From Nocardia miyunensis NBRC 108239 (lineage in GTDB: Bacteria > Actinomycetota > Actinomycetes > Mycobacteriales > Mycobacteriaceae): 64,000 bases of DNA. The notes under the pieces were generated by a model. That model searched no databases. It saw only the letters and a list, made by a program, of their open reading frames with translations, and was not told the DNA's origin. The stretch lies in NCBI RefSeq assembly GCF_001613065.1, contig NZ_BDBQ01000001.1, positions 434,001 through 498,000 of the forward strand, read 5' to 3'. Below, piece after piece: positions 49,899 through 58,375 of this stretch; the first letter of the stretch is position 1, and every line of letters starts with the position of its first letter. The position numbers and the translations under genes are program-made.

Positions 49899-51413
49899 AT
49901 GAGCATTTCCCTGATTTTGGAGATGGCGGTCTCGGGTAACCCTGACCGCATCGCCGTCTCCGTCGAAGACTCTTCACTGAGCTACCAGCAGTTCGCCGAG
50001 TCGGTGGCGGGTGTCGGCAGTGTTCTCATCGAGTCCGGAGCCAAAGGTGTTGTGTTCCTGGGTGGCTCGGGTCTCGAACTCCCCACCCTGCTTTTCGCTT
50101 CGGCCTACGCCGGTATCCCGTTCACCCCCGTCAACTACCGGCTCGCTGCCGGTGCGCTGGAAGCGTTGATCGCTCGGATCGACGGAGCCGTGGTCGTAGT
50201 CGACCGCTCGTACGAGCACACCGTCTCCGGAGTAGAAGCACCTGTCGTGCGCACCGACCAACTGTTCATGCAGGGGCGCGAGCGCGTACCCGCGCCGTTG
50301 CCTGCCATCGACGTCAATCCGGAAGCTCCGGCGATCGTGCTGTTCACCAGTGGCACGACGTCCGAACCCAAGGGTGTCGTGCTGCGTCACAGCCACCTGC
50401 TGAGCTACGTGATGAGCACGGTCGAGTTCGGTTCGGCGGACGAAGCCGACGCTGCCCTCATCAGCGTCCCGCCCTACCACGTGGCCGGAATGGGAACGAT
50501 CGTCAGCAACTTCTACGCGTGCAGGCGGATGATCTACCTCCCCAACTTCGATGCCGCGCGGTGGGTTTCGCTCGCCCGCGAGCAGCATGCGACGTCGGCC
50601 ATGGTCGTCCCGACGATGCTCGACCGCATCGTCGATCATCTGGGCGCCGCACACGTCGACATTCCGACGTTGAAATCACTGTCCTACGGTGGCGCTCGCA
50701 TGCCAAGGCCCACTCTCGAAGCCGCGCTACGTGCGTTCCCCGGCGTCGGATTCGTCAACGCCTACGGCCTCACCGAGACCAGCTCGACCATCGCCCTGCT
50801 CGGACCCGAGGACCACCGAGACGCGCTCGACAGCGACGATCCGGAAGTCGCCGCCCGCCTCGGATCGATCGGGCGCCCGGTGCCTGGCATCGAGATCGAG
50901 ATCCGCGACGCCGACGGCAATACGGTTCCGCCCGGCGAACAGGGCGAACTCTGGGTACGTGGGCCGCAGGTTTCTGGTGAGTACATGGGTTCTGGTTCCG
51001 TGCTCGACTCCGAAGGGTGGTTCCCTACGAAGGACCTCGCCTATCAGGATGCCGACGGATTCCTCTTCATCGTCGGACGCAACGACGACACCATTATTCG
51101 TGGTGGCGAGAACATCGCGCCGGCGGAGATCGAGGATGTGCTCGTCGAGCATCCACTGGTCAGATCCGTTGCCGTCGTAGGCATTCCGGACGACCACTGG
51201 GGCCAGGCGATCGTCGCGGTGGTGGTACTCGAACCCGGTGCCGCCTCCGGCCAGGAGCAGCTTCGCGACTTCGCTCGCGCAAAGCTCCGCAGCTCGCGGA
51301 CGCCGGATCGCATCGTCTTTCGGGCTGCGTTGCCGAGCACCCCCACCGGGAAAATTCTGCGGAGGAACATCGTCGCGGACATTCTCGCGTCGACCGAGGC
51401 CACATCGGCCTGA
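49899..51413 (+). CDS. Acyl-CoA synthetase (AMP-dependent ligase)
   Basis: A 504-residue ANL ligase: IVLFTSGTTSEPKGVVLR near 148-165, VNAYGLTETSSTIA, TKDLAYQDADGFLFIVGRND and TIIRGGENIAPAEIED hinge, LPSTPTGKILRRN with the catalytic Lys. An AGGAG box lies 12 bases before ATG 49899, a slightly long distance. It is the first gene of a plus-strand operon with a small protein, a racemase-like CaiB protein, an enoyl-CoA hydratase and an SDR, and divergent from the FadE34-like gene. It probably activates the acid whose CoA ester these genes process. Confidence 0.9.
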   Translation: MSISLILEMAVSGNPDRIAVSVEDSSLSYQQFAESVAGVGSVLIESGAKGVVFLGGSGLELPTLLFASAYAGIPFTPVNYRLAAGALEALIARIDGAVVVVDRSYEHTVSGVEAPVVRTDQLFMQGRERVPAPLPAIDVNPEAPAIVLFTSGTTSEPKGVVLRHSHLLSYVMSTVEFGSADEADAALISVPPYHVAGMGTIVSNFYACRRMIYLPNFDAARWVSLAREQHATSAMVVPTMLDRIVDHLGAAHVDIPTLKSLSYGGARMPRPTLEAALRAFPGVGFVNAYGLTETSSTIALLGPEDHRDALDSDDPEVAARLGSIGRPVPGIEIEIRDADGNTVPPGEQGELWVRGPQVSGEYMGSGSVLDSEGWFPTKDLAYQDADGFLFIVGRNDDTIIRGGENIAPAEIEDVLVEHPLVRSVAVVGIPDDHWGQAIVAVVVLEPGAASGQEQLRDFARAKLRSSRTPDRIVFRAALPSTPTGKILRRNIVADILASTEATSA

Positions 51414-51463
51414 GGCCTGACGAAGTTCACTGCTGTTGTGTACGAGATTCGAGGAGACCAGAA

Positions 51464-51769
51464 ATGCTGAAGACCGGAGCCAGGCTACGGAGCCAGGTGT
51501 GCACCACTCAGGTGATCGTCGTCCGTGCGGGCAGTCACGACGTCGCTCTCCAGTGCGGTGGATATCTCATGCTCGAGCTGTCCGAGACTCCCGCCGAAGG
51601 CCTCACTGCCACAGAGGGATTCACCGAGGGAACCGCGATCGGCAAGCGATATGTCAATGCCGACGGCACCGTTGAGGTACTCGCCACCAAGGCCGGCGCA
51701 GGCTCGCTCGCACTCGATGGCACCGCATTGACGCTGAAGGCGGCCAAGCCGCTGCCGTCCAGCGACTGA
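51464..51769 (+). CDS. Small conserved-looking protein, function unknown
   Basis: A 101-residue protein with a GAGGAG box 5 bases before ATG 51464. It begins LKTGARLRSQVCTTQVIVVRAGSHDVALQ in short beta strands, with QCGGYLMLELSE in the middle and a second half of the same texture (YVNADGTVEVLATKAGAGSL, ALDGTALTLKAAKPLP). It contains two cysteines (QVCTT, QCGG) and no membrane segment or signal. I recall similar short proteins beside CoA ligases in Mycobacteriales but know no function. Its position between a CoA ligase and a racemase-like protein suggests an accessory or acyl-binding role. Confidence 0.7.
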   Translation: MLKTGARLRSQVCTTQVIVVRAGSHDVALQCGGYLMLELSETPAEGLTATEGFTEGTAIGKRYVNADGTVEVLATKAGAGSLALDGTALTLKAAKPLPSSD

Positions 51770-51770
51770 G

Positions 51771-51800
51771 CGCGTGGCTACCGACACCGTCGGCCACGCG
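51771..51800. terminator. Hairpin after the small protein gene
   Basis: CGCGTGGC and GCCACGCG form an 8-base stem directly after the TGA, with an inner CCGA/TCGG pairing. The following gene starts 81 bases on, so it may reduce read-through rather than end the operon. Confidence 0.45.
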
Positions 51801-51880
51801 GACCCGCCGGCCGGAGAAACTCCGCCCGCCGTGCCGTCCGCGCCACCACGGCACTCGGAATCTGCTGCCCGAGTGTGGAC

Positions 51881-52969
51881 ATGACGTCATCGGCGCGGGA
51901 AGGCAGTCTCGCAGGGCTGCGGGTGCTCGAGATCGCCAATATCGGTCCCAGTTCTCATGCGGCGATGTTGTTGGCGGACATGGGAGCCGAGGTCATCCGA
52001 GTGCAGCGCCCAGGTGAATTCGACGCGGAGGCCACCAGTCACCTCTCGCGAGGGCGAGTGGTGGTAGAGGCCGATCTGAAGACATCGGCCGGAATCGACC
52101 GCCTCCGTTCCCTGGCCGAGCGAGCCGACGTCCTCATCGAGGGCTTCCGGCCCGGAGTGACCGAGCGACTCGGCATCGGGCCACAGGATATGCTCGGACT
52201 TTTTCCGGGGCTCGTGTACGCGCGTGTCACCGGCTGGGGGCAGGACGGTCCGAATGCGCGGAAGGCCGGACACGACATCAATTTCCTGGCCCCCACCGGC
52301 ATCCTGCACGCGATGGGGCGCGCAGGCGAACGGCCGGTTCCTCCGCTGAATCTCATCGCCGGTTTCGGGGCCGGTTCGATGTTTCTCGTAACCGGCATCC
52401 TGGCCGCGCTCTGGGAACGACAGTCCTCCGGGCAAGGGCAGGTGGTGGACGTCGCCATGGCCGACGGCGCCGCACTGCTCGCCCAACAAGCATGGTCCAT
52501 GCGCGCCACCGGCGCCTGGTCCGACGACCGAGGACACAACCTCGTCGATGGCAGTTGCCCTTTCTGGGATACCTACGAGTGCGCCGACGGTAAGTACATG
52601 GCGGTAGGTGCGTTCGAGCCGCTGTTCTACAACAGGTTGCTCGCCGCACTCGACCTCGACCCGAACGACGTTCCACCGCAACATGACCGGGCGCAGTGGC
52701 CCACGCTCCGCAGTGTCATCGCCGATCGGTTCGCCTCGAACACACGCGATCACTGGGCCGCAATATTCGAGGACCTCGATGCCTGCGTCACGCCCGTGTC
52801 GAGTTTCGCCGAGGCACCGGACAACCCGCACTTTCGGGCACGAGGCACCTTCACCACGATCGGCGGCGTCGTACAACCGAGCCCGGTCCCGGCCTTCTCC
52901 CGCACCCCGTCACCGGTTCCCACACCACCCCCACGCGCGCCCGCTCCCCCGGGCACGACCTGGCAATGA
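51881..52969 (+). CDS. Alpha-methylacyl-CoA racemase-like CaiB protein with a missing catalytic Asp
   Basis: A 362-residue CaiB/BaiF protein very like M. tuberculosis Mcr/AMACR: GWGQDGP, AGHDINFLAPTGILHAMGR with the catalytic His at 131, PVPPLNLIAGFGAGSMFLV and LAALWERQSSGQGQVVDVA. The start is ATG 51881 (GTG 51875 possible); no good ribosome binding site is seen. In Mcr the second catalytic residue is the Asp of NLVGDFGGGSM; the aligned residue here is Gly161 in NLIAGFGAGSM. Without it, two-base racemisation is doubtful. It may act as a one-way epimerase, CoA-binding protein or transferase. It precedes a normal enoyl-CoA hydratase. Confidence 0.85.
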   Translation: MTSSAREGSLAGLRVLEIANIGPSSHAAMLLADMGAEVIRVQRPGEFDAEATSHLSRGRVVVEADLKTSAGIDRLRSLAERADVLIEGFRPGVTERLGIGPQDMLGLFPGLVYARVTGWGQDGPNARKAGHDINFLAPTGILHAMGRAGERPVPPLNLIAGFGAGSMFLVTGILAALWERQSSGQGQVVDVAMADGAALLAQQAWSMRATGAWSDDRGHNLVDGSCPFWDTYECADGKYMAVGAFEPLFYNRLLAALDLDPNDVPPQHDRAQWPTLRSVIADRFASNTRDHWAAIFEDLDACVTPVSSFAEAPDNPHFRARGTFTTIGGVVQPSPVPAFSRTPSPVPTPPPRAPAPPGTTWQ

Positions 52970-52998
52970 GCAAAACCACCGCACAGCAAAGGAATTCG

Positions 52999-53808
52999 AT
53001 GTCGGAAACAACGACCACGGCCGACGCACCCGCCTTGATCGAACGTCGTGGGCACGTCATGCTCATCACGCTGAACCGGCCGCAGGCCCGCAACGCCGTC
53101 AATGCCGAGATGTGCATTCGCGTCGGTGACGCACTCGAAGAAGCCGAGAACGAGGCAGATGTCCGCGTCGTCGTTCTGACCGGTGCCGGCGACAAAGCAT
53201 TCTGCGCAGGCGCCGATCTGAAGGCCCTCGCCCGCGGCGAGAGCGTCATCCCCGAAGGACGCGAGAAGTGGGGACTGGCGGGCTATGTCTCCCATGCCAT
53301 TTCCAAACCGACGATCGCCGCGGTGAACGGGCCCGCGCTCGGGGGTGGCACCGAACTGGTGCTCGCCAGCGACTTGGCCGTCGCGGCCGACTCCGCGGTG
53401 TTCGGCCTGCCCGAAGTCACGCGCGGGCTCATCGCGGGCGCGGGTGGGGCCTTTCGGCTCGCCCACGCGCTGCCACCGACGGTGGCTATGGAACTCTTGC
53501 TGACCGGTGACCCGATCACCGCGCAGCAAGCGCTCGAGTTCCACCTGATCAATCGGGTCGTGCCTGCTGACCGGGTGCTGGACACCGCGCTCGGACTGGC
53601 CGAGAGAATCGCTGCCAACGCTCCACTGGCCGTTCAGGCGCACAAGCGAATCGCCTTGCAGCAGAATGCCGATGGAACTCGTCCCGGCGAAGCCGCCGGA
53701 TGGGCGATGACGAGCGACGCACTCCCCGCGATCGCGCACTCCCAGGATGCGAAGGAAGGCCCCCGCGCGTTCGCCGAGAAGCGCGCACCGGTCTGGCAGG
53801 GGAAGTAA
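52999..53808 (+). CDS. Enoyl-CoA hydratase
   Basis: A 269-residue crotonase. I start at ATG 52999 with AAAGGA 6 bases upstream; an in-frame ATG at 52966 overlaps the racemase-like stop (ATGA) and would add 11 residues. Unlike the other two crotonases in the window it keeps both catalytic glutamates: Glu119 in GGGTELVLASD and Glu139 in FGLPEVTRGL, and the oxyanion segment FCAGADLKAL. It is therefore expected to be a true syn-hydratase of a 2-enoyl-CoA, following the acyl-CoA dehydrogenase step. It is followed without a gap by an SDR. Confidence 0.9.
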   Translation: MSETTTTADAPALIERRGHVMLITLNRPQARNAVNAEMCIRVGDALEEAENEADVRVVVLTGAGDKAFCAGADLKALARGESVIPEGREKWGLAGYVSHAISKPTIAAVNGPALGGGTELVLASDLAVAADSAVFGLPEVTRGLIAGAGGAFRLAHALPPTVAMELLLTGDPITAQQALEFHLINRVVPADRVLDTALGLAERIAANAPLAVQAHKRIALQQNADGTRPGEAAGWAMTSDALPAIAHSQDAKEGPRAFAEKRAPVWQGK

Positions 53809-54522
53809 ATGGCCGTGGACACTTCGACAACGACCCGCACCGCCCTGGTGACCGGCGGCACCGGCGGTCTCGGTTCGGCCGTCACCGCGCACCTGCTCGG
53901 GACCGGATGGCGTGTCGTCGTGCCCTGGCTCGTCCGGGACGAACTCGCCAGGCTGGGTGAACACCCGAATCTGCACCTCGTTCAGGCGGACCTGTCGGAT
54001 CCGTCCGCGCTAGAGAACGCCATCCGGATTGCCGCGGCGGAACCAGGCGCTCCCTTGTTCGGCTTGGTCAATCTAGTCGGTGGCTTCACCTCCGGCCATC
54101 GGGTACACGAAGAACCAGTCGCCGTATTGGACGCGCAGCTGAACCTGAACGTTCGTACCGCCTACACCGTCACCCAGGCTGCGCTTCCCCACCTCATCCG
54201 CGGTGGTGGCGGCTCGGTCATCTGCATTTCCGCAGCGGCGACACGCCGCCCCTTCGCGGGTGCGGCGGCGTACATCGCATCGAAGGCAGCGGTGGTATCA
54301 CTCGTGGAAACCCTTGCGCTGGAGTATTCCGACGATCGCATCCGAGTCAATGCACTACTCCCGTTCGTGATCGATACACCGGGCAATCGTGCGGCGATGC
54401 CCGATTCGACGCGTGAGGATTGGGCGAAGCCCGCCGACATCGCGCGCGTCATCGAGTTCCTTCTTTCGGACGACGGCGCAGCGGTAACCGGTGGATCGAT
54501 CCCTGTCACCGGCGTGAACTGA
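53809..54522 (+). CDS. SDR family oxidoreductase
   Basis: A 237-residue SDR, starting right after the hydratase stop: ATG 53809. VTGGTGGLGSAVTA is the nucleotide loop, LVNLVGG takes the place of NNAG, and Ser, Tyr and Lys are in CISAAATRRP and AAYIASKAAVVSLV. There is no acidic residue directly after strand 2 (VVVPWLVRDEL), so cofactor choice is uncertain. It ends TGGSIPVTGVN. As the last gene of the CoA-ligase operon it may oxidise the 3-hydroxyacyl-CoA made by the hydratase. A hairpin follows. Confidence 0.88.
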   Translation: MAVDTSTTTRTALVTGGTGGLGSAVTAHLLGTGWRVVVPWLVRDELARLGEHPNLHLVQADLSDPSALENAIRIAAAEPGAPLFGLVNLVGGFTSGHRVHEEPVAVLDAQLNLNVRTAYTVTQAALPHLIRGGGGSVICISAAATRRPFAGAAAYIASKAAVVSLVETLALEYSDDRIRVNALLPFVIDTPGNRAAMPDSTREDWAKPADIARVIEFLLSDDGAAVTGGSIPVTGVN

Positions 54523-54532
54523 ACTCGGTCGA

Positions 54533-54559
54533 GTGCGAGCGCCGACCCGGCGCTCGCAC
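54533..54559. terminator. Terminator hairpin after SDR 53809
   Basis: GTGCGAGCGCC and GGCGCTCGCAC, an 11-base perfect stem with a 5-base loop, 10 bases after the stop and between convergent genes. Confidence 0.7.
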
Positions 54560-54699
54560 CGGGCGGGCACCGGATTGACACCGCGGACAGCGAGGGCTGT
54601 TGCAAAAGACGCACCGTTCGACCCGGTGTTCGTCATGTCGGCCACGAGCATGGCCGTCGGGAGTCGCTTCCGCGCGCGCCGATGAGGCCGTGGAGCCGG

Positions 54700-56331
54700 T
54701 CAGACTCCAGCACTGCCGGCGGCGTCTCGTCCAGCCAACCAGCCGAACACCAAAGCAGGTCCCAGAGTTCCACCGGCACCGCCGTACGTCATCCCCATCG
54801 CCGACGCCATCACGTTGCCTGCCGCGTACAGTCCGGGGATCTCGAGCCCGTCGACGTCGAGAACGCGCCCGCTCGGATCGGTCCTCGGGCCGCCCTTCGT
54901 GCCCAACGCGCCGCTGCGCACCTGCACGGCGTAGTACGGCGCAGTATCCAGCGGCGCTACGTTGGCGGCCGACCTGGCTCCGACCTCGCGGTCGCCCCAC
55001 CACTGGTCGAGTGTCGACTCACCACGTCCGAACTGTGGGTCCTTGCCGTCGACAGCATGTTTGTTCCACCGAAGTACGGTGGCTTCCAGCTGAGCTGCCG
55101 GCACGTCGATCGTCTTCGCGAGCGCTCCGATGGAACCCGCTGTGACGATCCAGTTGGGAAGGGCTGCGGGTGGGAAATAGCCTGCCAGACCGAACTTCTC
55201 CATGTAGTAGTTGTCGAACAGCAGCCAAGCTGGGTGATTGTTGTAGTCGTAGGTCGACACGTCCAGGTAATGAAATGCCGCCCCGAAGGCGTTGTAGTTC
55301 GCCGATTCGTTGGCGAACCGGTTACCCGCACGGTTGACCATGATGCTGTGCGGACGTGAACGCTCTCCGTTGACCAGGTAGGGCACTCGCCCCAGACCGG
55401 GCCGATCGACGTCGATGGTGGGTGCCCACCACGCTTCCCGCATGTTTCCGAGTCCGGCACCGATACGCATCGCCATCTTCAGGCCGTCACCGGTGTTCGT
55501 CGGTACCGATACCGGCCGATCGAGTGGCCCACGGAGGAACGAGCGCACCATCTCCGCGTTCTGTTCGAAACCGCCGGTGGCGAGGATGACGCCGCGCCGA
55601 GCACGAACTTCGAAATCCTCTGTCTCCGAACCGAAACGAACGCCAACGACGCGGCCGTCCTCGACAACGAGCGACTGCGCAGGTGTCGACGTGTACGGCA
55701 GCAGACCACGGTCGAGGCATCCTTTGAGAAGAGCGCCCATCAGAGCCTGCCCGGTGCCGCGCGCGTCTGTGGCCTTCCGTGCGGCCAGGTCTTCCGCCGT
55801 GGGACCGCTGGACGCGCCCTCGCCGAACGTCGTCTCGTCCAGCGAAATGTTCACGGGTAGCTGATGACCGACCCATACCTTCTCCGCCCAGTCCCCCAGC
55901 TCGGCGAACGGAAACATCGGGCACATCAGCGTGCGGCCACCGTTTTCCTTCGCACCCGGGTGGGTGGGGTGGTAATCGGGGAAATTCTCGATGATCTTGA
56001 ACCGGGCGGGAGTGTGTTCTTCCAGCCAAGAGATCACTTGGGGGCCCTTGTGAACGAACGATTCGAGAACGGCGTCGTCGACGAGATCGTGCGTCAAAGA
56101 ACGAATGTAGATGAGCGCTTCCTCGGAACTGTCGGAAACACCGAGTGCGGCCATGTGCGGGTTGTTGGGCATCCAGACCATGCCGCCCGACCACGCCGCA
56201 GTACCACCGACCTGCTCTGCCTTCTCGTAGATCCCTACGTCGGCGCCCGCGTCGTGCGCCGATATCGCGGCAACCAAACCCGCAGCACCGGCGCCGAGAA
56301 CTATCACGTCGTGCGTCCGTGTATCAGCCAT
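54700..56331 (-). CDS. 3-Ketosteroid delta-1-dehydrogenase-like flavoprotein
   Basis: A 543-residue FAD-binding-2 flavoprotein. VIVLGAGAAGLVAAISA with EKAEQVGGTAAWSGGMVWMP binds FAD, RGVILATGGFEQN is the second motif and GLYAAGNVMASAMGMTYGGA with GGTLGPALVFGWLAG the C-terminal flavin segment. The tyrosine in MTYGGAGGTLG lies where KstD uses a tyrosine/glycine pair to bind the 3-keto group. It should introduce a double bond next to a ring ketone, a step before ring aromatisation. Its ATG overlaps the stop of the upstream MhpA-like hydroxylase by 8 bases, so the two flavoproteins work in one pathway. Steroid specificity is not proven. Confidence 0.88.
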   Translation of the reverse strand: MADTRTHDVIVLGAGAAGLVAAISAHDAGADVGIYEKAEQVGGTAAWSGGMVWMPNNPHMAALGVSDSSEEALIYIRSLTHDLVDDAVLESFVHKGPQVISWLEEHTPARFKIIENFPDYHPTHPGAKENGGRTLMCPMFPFAELGDWAEKVWVGHQLPVNISLDETTFGEGASSGPTAEDLAARKATDARGTGQALMGALLKGCLDRGLLPYTSTPAQSLVVEDGRVVGVRFGSETEDFEVRARRGVILATGGFEQNAEMVRSFLRGPLDRPVSVPTNTGDGLKMAMRIGAGLGNMREAWWAPTIDVDRPGLGRVPYLVNGERSRPHSIMVNRAGNRFANESANYNAFGAAFHYLDVSTYDYNNHPAWLLFDNYYMEKFGLAGYFPPAALPNWIVTAGSIGALAKTIDVPAAQLEATVLRWNKHAVDGKDPQFGRGESTLDQWWGDREVGARSAANVAPLDTAPYYAVQVRSGALGTKGGPRTDPSGRVLDVDGLEIPGLYAAGNVMASAMGMTYGGAGGTLGPALVFGWLAGRDAAGSAGV

Positions 56332-57952
56332 GTTCGGGAGTTCCTATCCGAGACGGAGTTTCGATGAGGTCACACAGCTGTGTGACGACCCTTTCGAGAT
56401 CGTTGCTGCGGCATACCGCTGCCACGTATCTGTCGGGCCGCAGAATCAGTACCTCGTCGTCTTTACGTGCGAGCAAGAGATCGCGGAAATAGCCGGCGAT
56501 ATCGCGGAGCTCCGTCGTGGCGGTCGTCGTCTCGAATCCGTGACGGCGCGCGGTCAACGTGGGGGTCACATGAAAGAGCTTCGCGCCCAACGCGGTCCAT
56601 CGATCACGAGTCACGTCTCGAAGGTGATCCGCCGGGTCCGCTGTCAACCCCAGAATCGCGAAGTTTCCGCCGACCGCGTCGTCGAGCTCGAGGCGAACAC
56701 CGTCGGCCGTCTGCACCGAGGGCTGGCCGAACATCCGACCGACCGGCGACCCCTTGTCGTTCGTCGCTCCACCGACCACGACGCCGTCGCGATAGCGCGG
56801 GGCCGGTTTGTACTTCATCTGAAGTATGTATTCACGCGCGCCGGGTATCCGCTGGACGTTGCGAAACAGCACGTCGCGAACCATCTCGGTCGCACGATTG
56901 CGGGGTTGGTAATAGCTTCCGACCCGCGTCGCGAACGACACCATGGTCTCGGCGTTGCCGCGCCGCTCGGCGTCGTAGGTTGCCAGCAACCGCGCGTCCG
57001 CACGTCCCTGTGTGACAGCAGCGAGCTTCCACGCCAAGTTGGTTGCGTCCCTGATACCGGAGTTCATGCCCTGCCCGAAGAACGGTGGCTGAAGATGGGC
57101 GGCATCGCCCGCCACGAAGACGCGGCCGACACCGAAGGTCTCCGCGGTACGCGAATGATGCCAATACACGCGCCGCCGCGAGATGGTGGGCGTCGGGATT
57201 CCCCGGTAGAAGCGTCCGACGAGACGTTGCACCGACTCGTCGGTGACCACTTCGTCTTCCGTTTCGTCGGGTAGCAATTTGAATTCGAATCGACGATGCC
57301 CGTAGGGAAGTGGAATGGTCATCGCGGGTCGATCCGGATCGCAGTAGACCGCCGAGAACGGAGCGTCCCACGTGTCGTCGCTCACGTCCACCACGAGCCA
57401 TTTCGATGGCGCTGTCTCGCCGCGCAAGGCAATACCGAGCGCATCGCGTACGAAGCTGCGGCCGCCGTCGGCACCCACGACGTACCTGGCCCGGATTCGA
57501 ACCTCGCCGTCCGGCGACTTCGCGGCCAGCTCAACCCCGTTCGCGTCCTGCGCCACGTCGGTCACCTCGGATGCCACCCGTAATCGAACATGATCGAAGC
57601 GATCGAACCCTTTACGCAGAGCCGCTTCCATGAGTGGCTGAAAGAAGAGGTTGCGGCGCGGCCAGCCGTAGGGTTGCCCGACCGGGCTTACATGTGCCAG
57701 TTGTTTGCCGCTGGAGCTGTAGTACCGAATCGGGACATTCTGAATCAGGTCCGGAAGTACGTCCGCCAGTACGCCTGCGGCTTGAAACGAACGCAGCGAC
57801 TCGTCGTCGATCGCCACTGCGCGCGGATGCTCGACGATACCGACGTTCTTGTCCAGAACCACCGTTCGCACACCCGCTACGCCCAACAGATTGGCAAGGG
57901 TCGCTCCACACGGTCCCGCACCCACTATCGCGACATCTACATCGAATTCCAC
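56324..57952 (-). CDS. FAD-dependent aromatic hydroxylase (MhpA-like)
   Basis: A 542-residue class A flavin monooxygenase, from GTG 57952 with GAGGAGG 9 bases upstream. VDVAIVGAGPCGATLANLLG is the dinucleotide fold, VVGADGGRSFVRDALG the DG motif and RVFVAGDAAHLQPPFFGQGM with GIRDATNLAWKLA the GD motif. The C-terminal thioredoxin-like part is present. The sequence resembles 3-(3-hydroxyphenyl)propionate hydroxylase, which ortho-hydroxylates a phenol to a catechol for meta-cleavage. With the KstD-like enzyme it suggests ring aromatisation then hydroxylation. The product would suit an extradiol dioxygenase outside the window and then the hydrolase, HpaH and HpaI at 1-1760. Confidence 0.88.
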   Translation of the reverse strand: MEFDVDVAIVGAGPCGATLANLLGVAGVRTVVLDKNVGIVEHPRAVAIDDESLRSFQAAGVLADVLPDLIQNVPIRYYSSSGKQLAHVSPVGQPYGWPRRNLFFQPLMEAALRKGFDRFDHVRLRVASEVTDVAQDANGVELAAKSPDGEVRIRARYVVGADGGRSFVRDALGIALRGETAPSKWLVVDVSDDTWDAPFSAVYCDPDRPAMTIPLPYGHRRFEFKLLPDETEDEVVTDESVQRLVGRFYRGIPTPTISRRRVYWHHSRTAETFGVGRVFVAGDAAHLQPPFFGQGMNSGIRDATNLAWKLAAVTQGRADARLLATYDAERRGNAETMVSFATRVGSYYQPRNRATEMVRDVLFRNVQRIPGAREYILQMKYKPAPRYRDGVVVGGATNDKGSPVGRMFGQPSVQTADGVRLELDDAVGGNFAILGLTADPADHLRDVTRDRWTALGAKLFHVTPTLTARRHGFETTTATTELRDIAGYFRDLLLARKDDEVLILRPDRYVAAVCRSNDLERVVTQLCDLIETPSRIGTPEHG

Positions 57953-58075
57953 CGAACGAAGCCTCCTCGGCTGCACTCTCGAACATCGAAAACCTTGGCA
58001 CAGCAGTGCAGTACGCGCCGGTGCGTCGGGCACAGGATCGGTGAGACACAACCTCACGTCGAACCTTCCGACGTT

Positions 58076-58093
58076 AATGTACATTGCGTCAGA
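58076..58093. promoter_or_regulatory. Candidate operator upstream of the flavoprotein operon
   Basis: On the minus strand TCTGAC-GCAA-TGTACA, 124 bases before GTG 57952. It shares the TGTACA arm with 37037 and 18443. Confidence 0.5.
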
Positions 58094-58253
58094 TCTCTTC
58101 GAGTGGAGTTCCGCAGACAAAGCCGAAAGAGATTTCTATTCAGCAGCTACGCGGATGCAGCGACCGCGATACCAGGCCAGGGTGGCGCAGTCACTCTCGC
58201 GCCGGCGAGACTCAGCTGGCCGCCCGCAGTTCCAGACCCTCGGCAATTTTGTA

Positions 58254-58267
58254 AACTATATGTCAGA
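58254..58267. promoter_or_regulatory. Weak candidate operator upstream of SDR 58376
   Basis: On the minus strand TCTGAC-ATATAG; the right arm is poor. It lies about 110 bases before ATG 58376, in an AT-rich patch suited to a promoter. Confidence 0.35.
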
Positions 58268-58375
58268 TTCCTCTGTGGTGGGTCGCTTTTTCAACTAGCG
58301 TCACCAGGGCACGGCGGAGCGACCTCCACACCAGGGCGCAGTCGGGCTCAGCACTCGTCCGAAAAGGAAGCACAC

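Noticed and set aside
54560..54699. Cysteine-rich peptide (RCVFCNSPRCPRC) between the SDR and KstD-like genes
   Set aside because: No start with a ribosome binding site, very short, and overlaps the terminator region; probably chance.
57590..58375. Upstream extension of the mycofactocin-type SDR frame
   Set aside because: It runs through the MhpA-like gene's antisense and the intergenic region; SDR similarity and the ribosome binding site begin at 58376.
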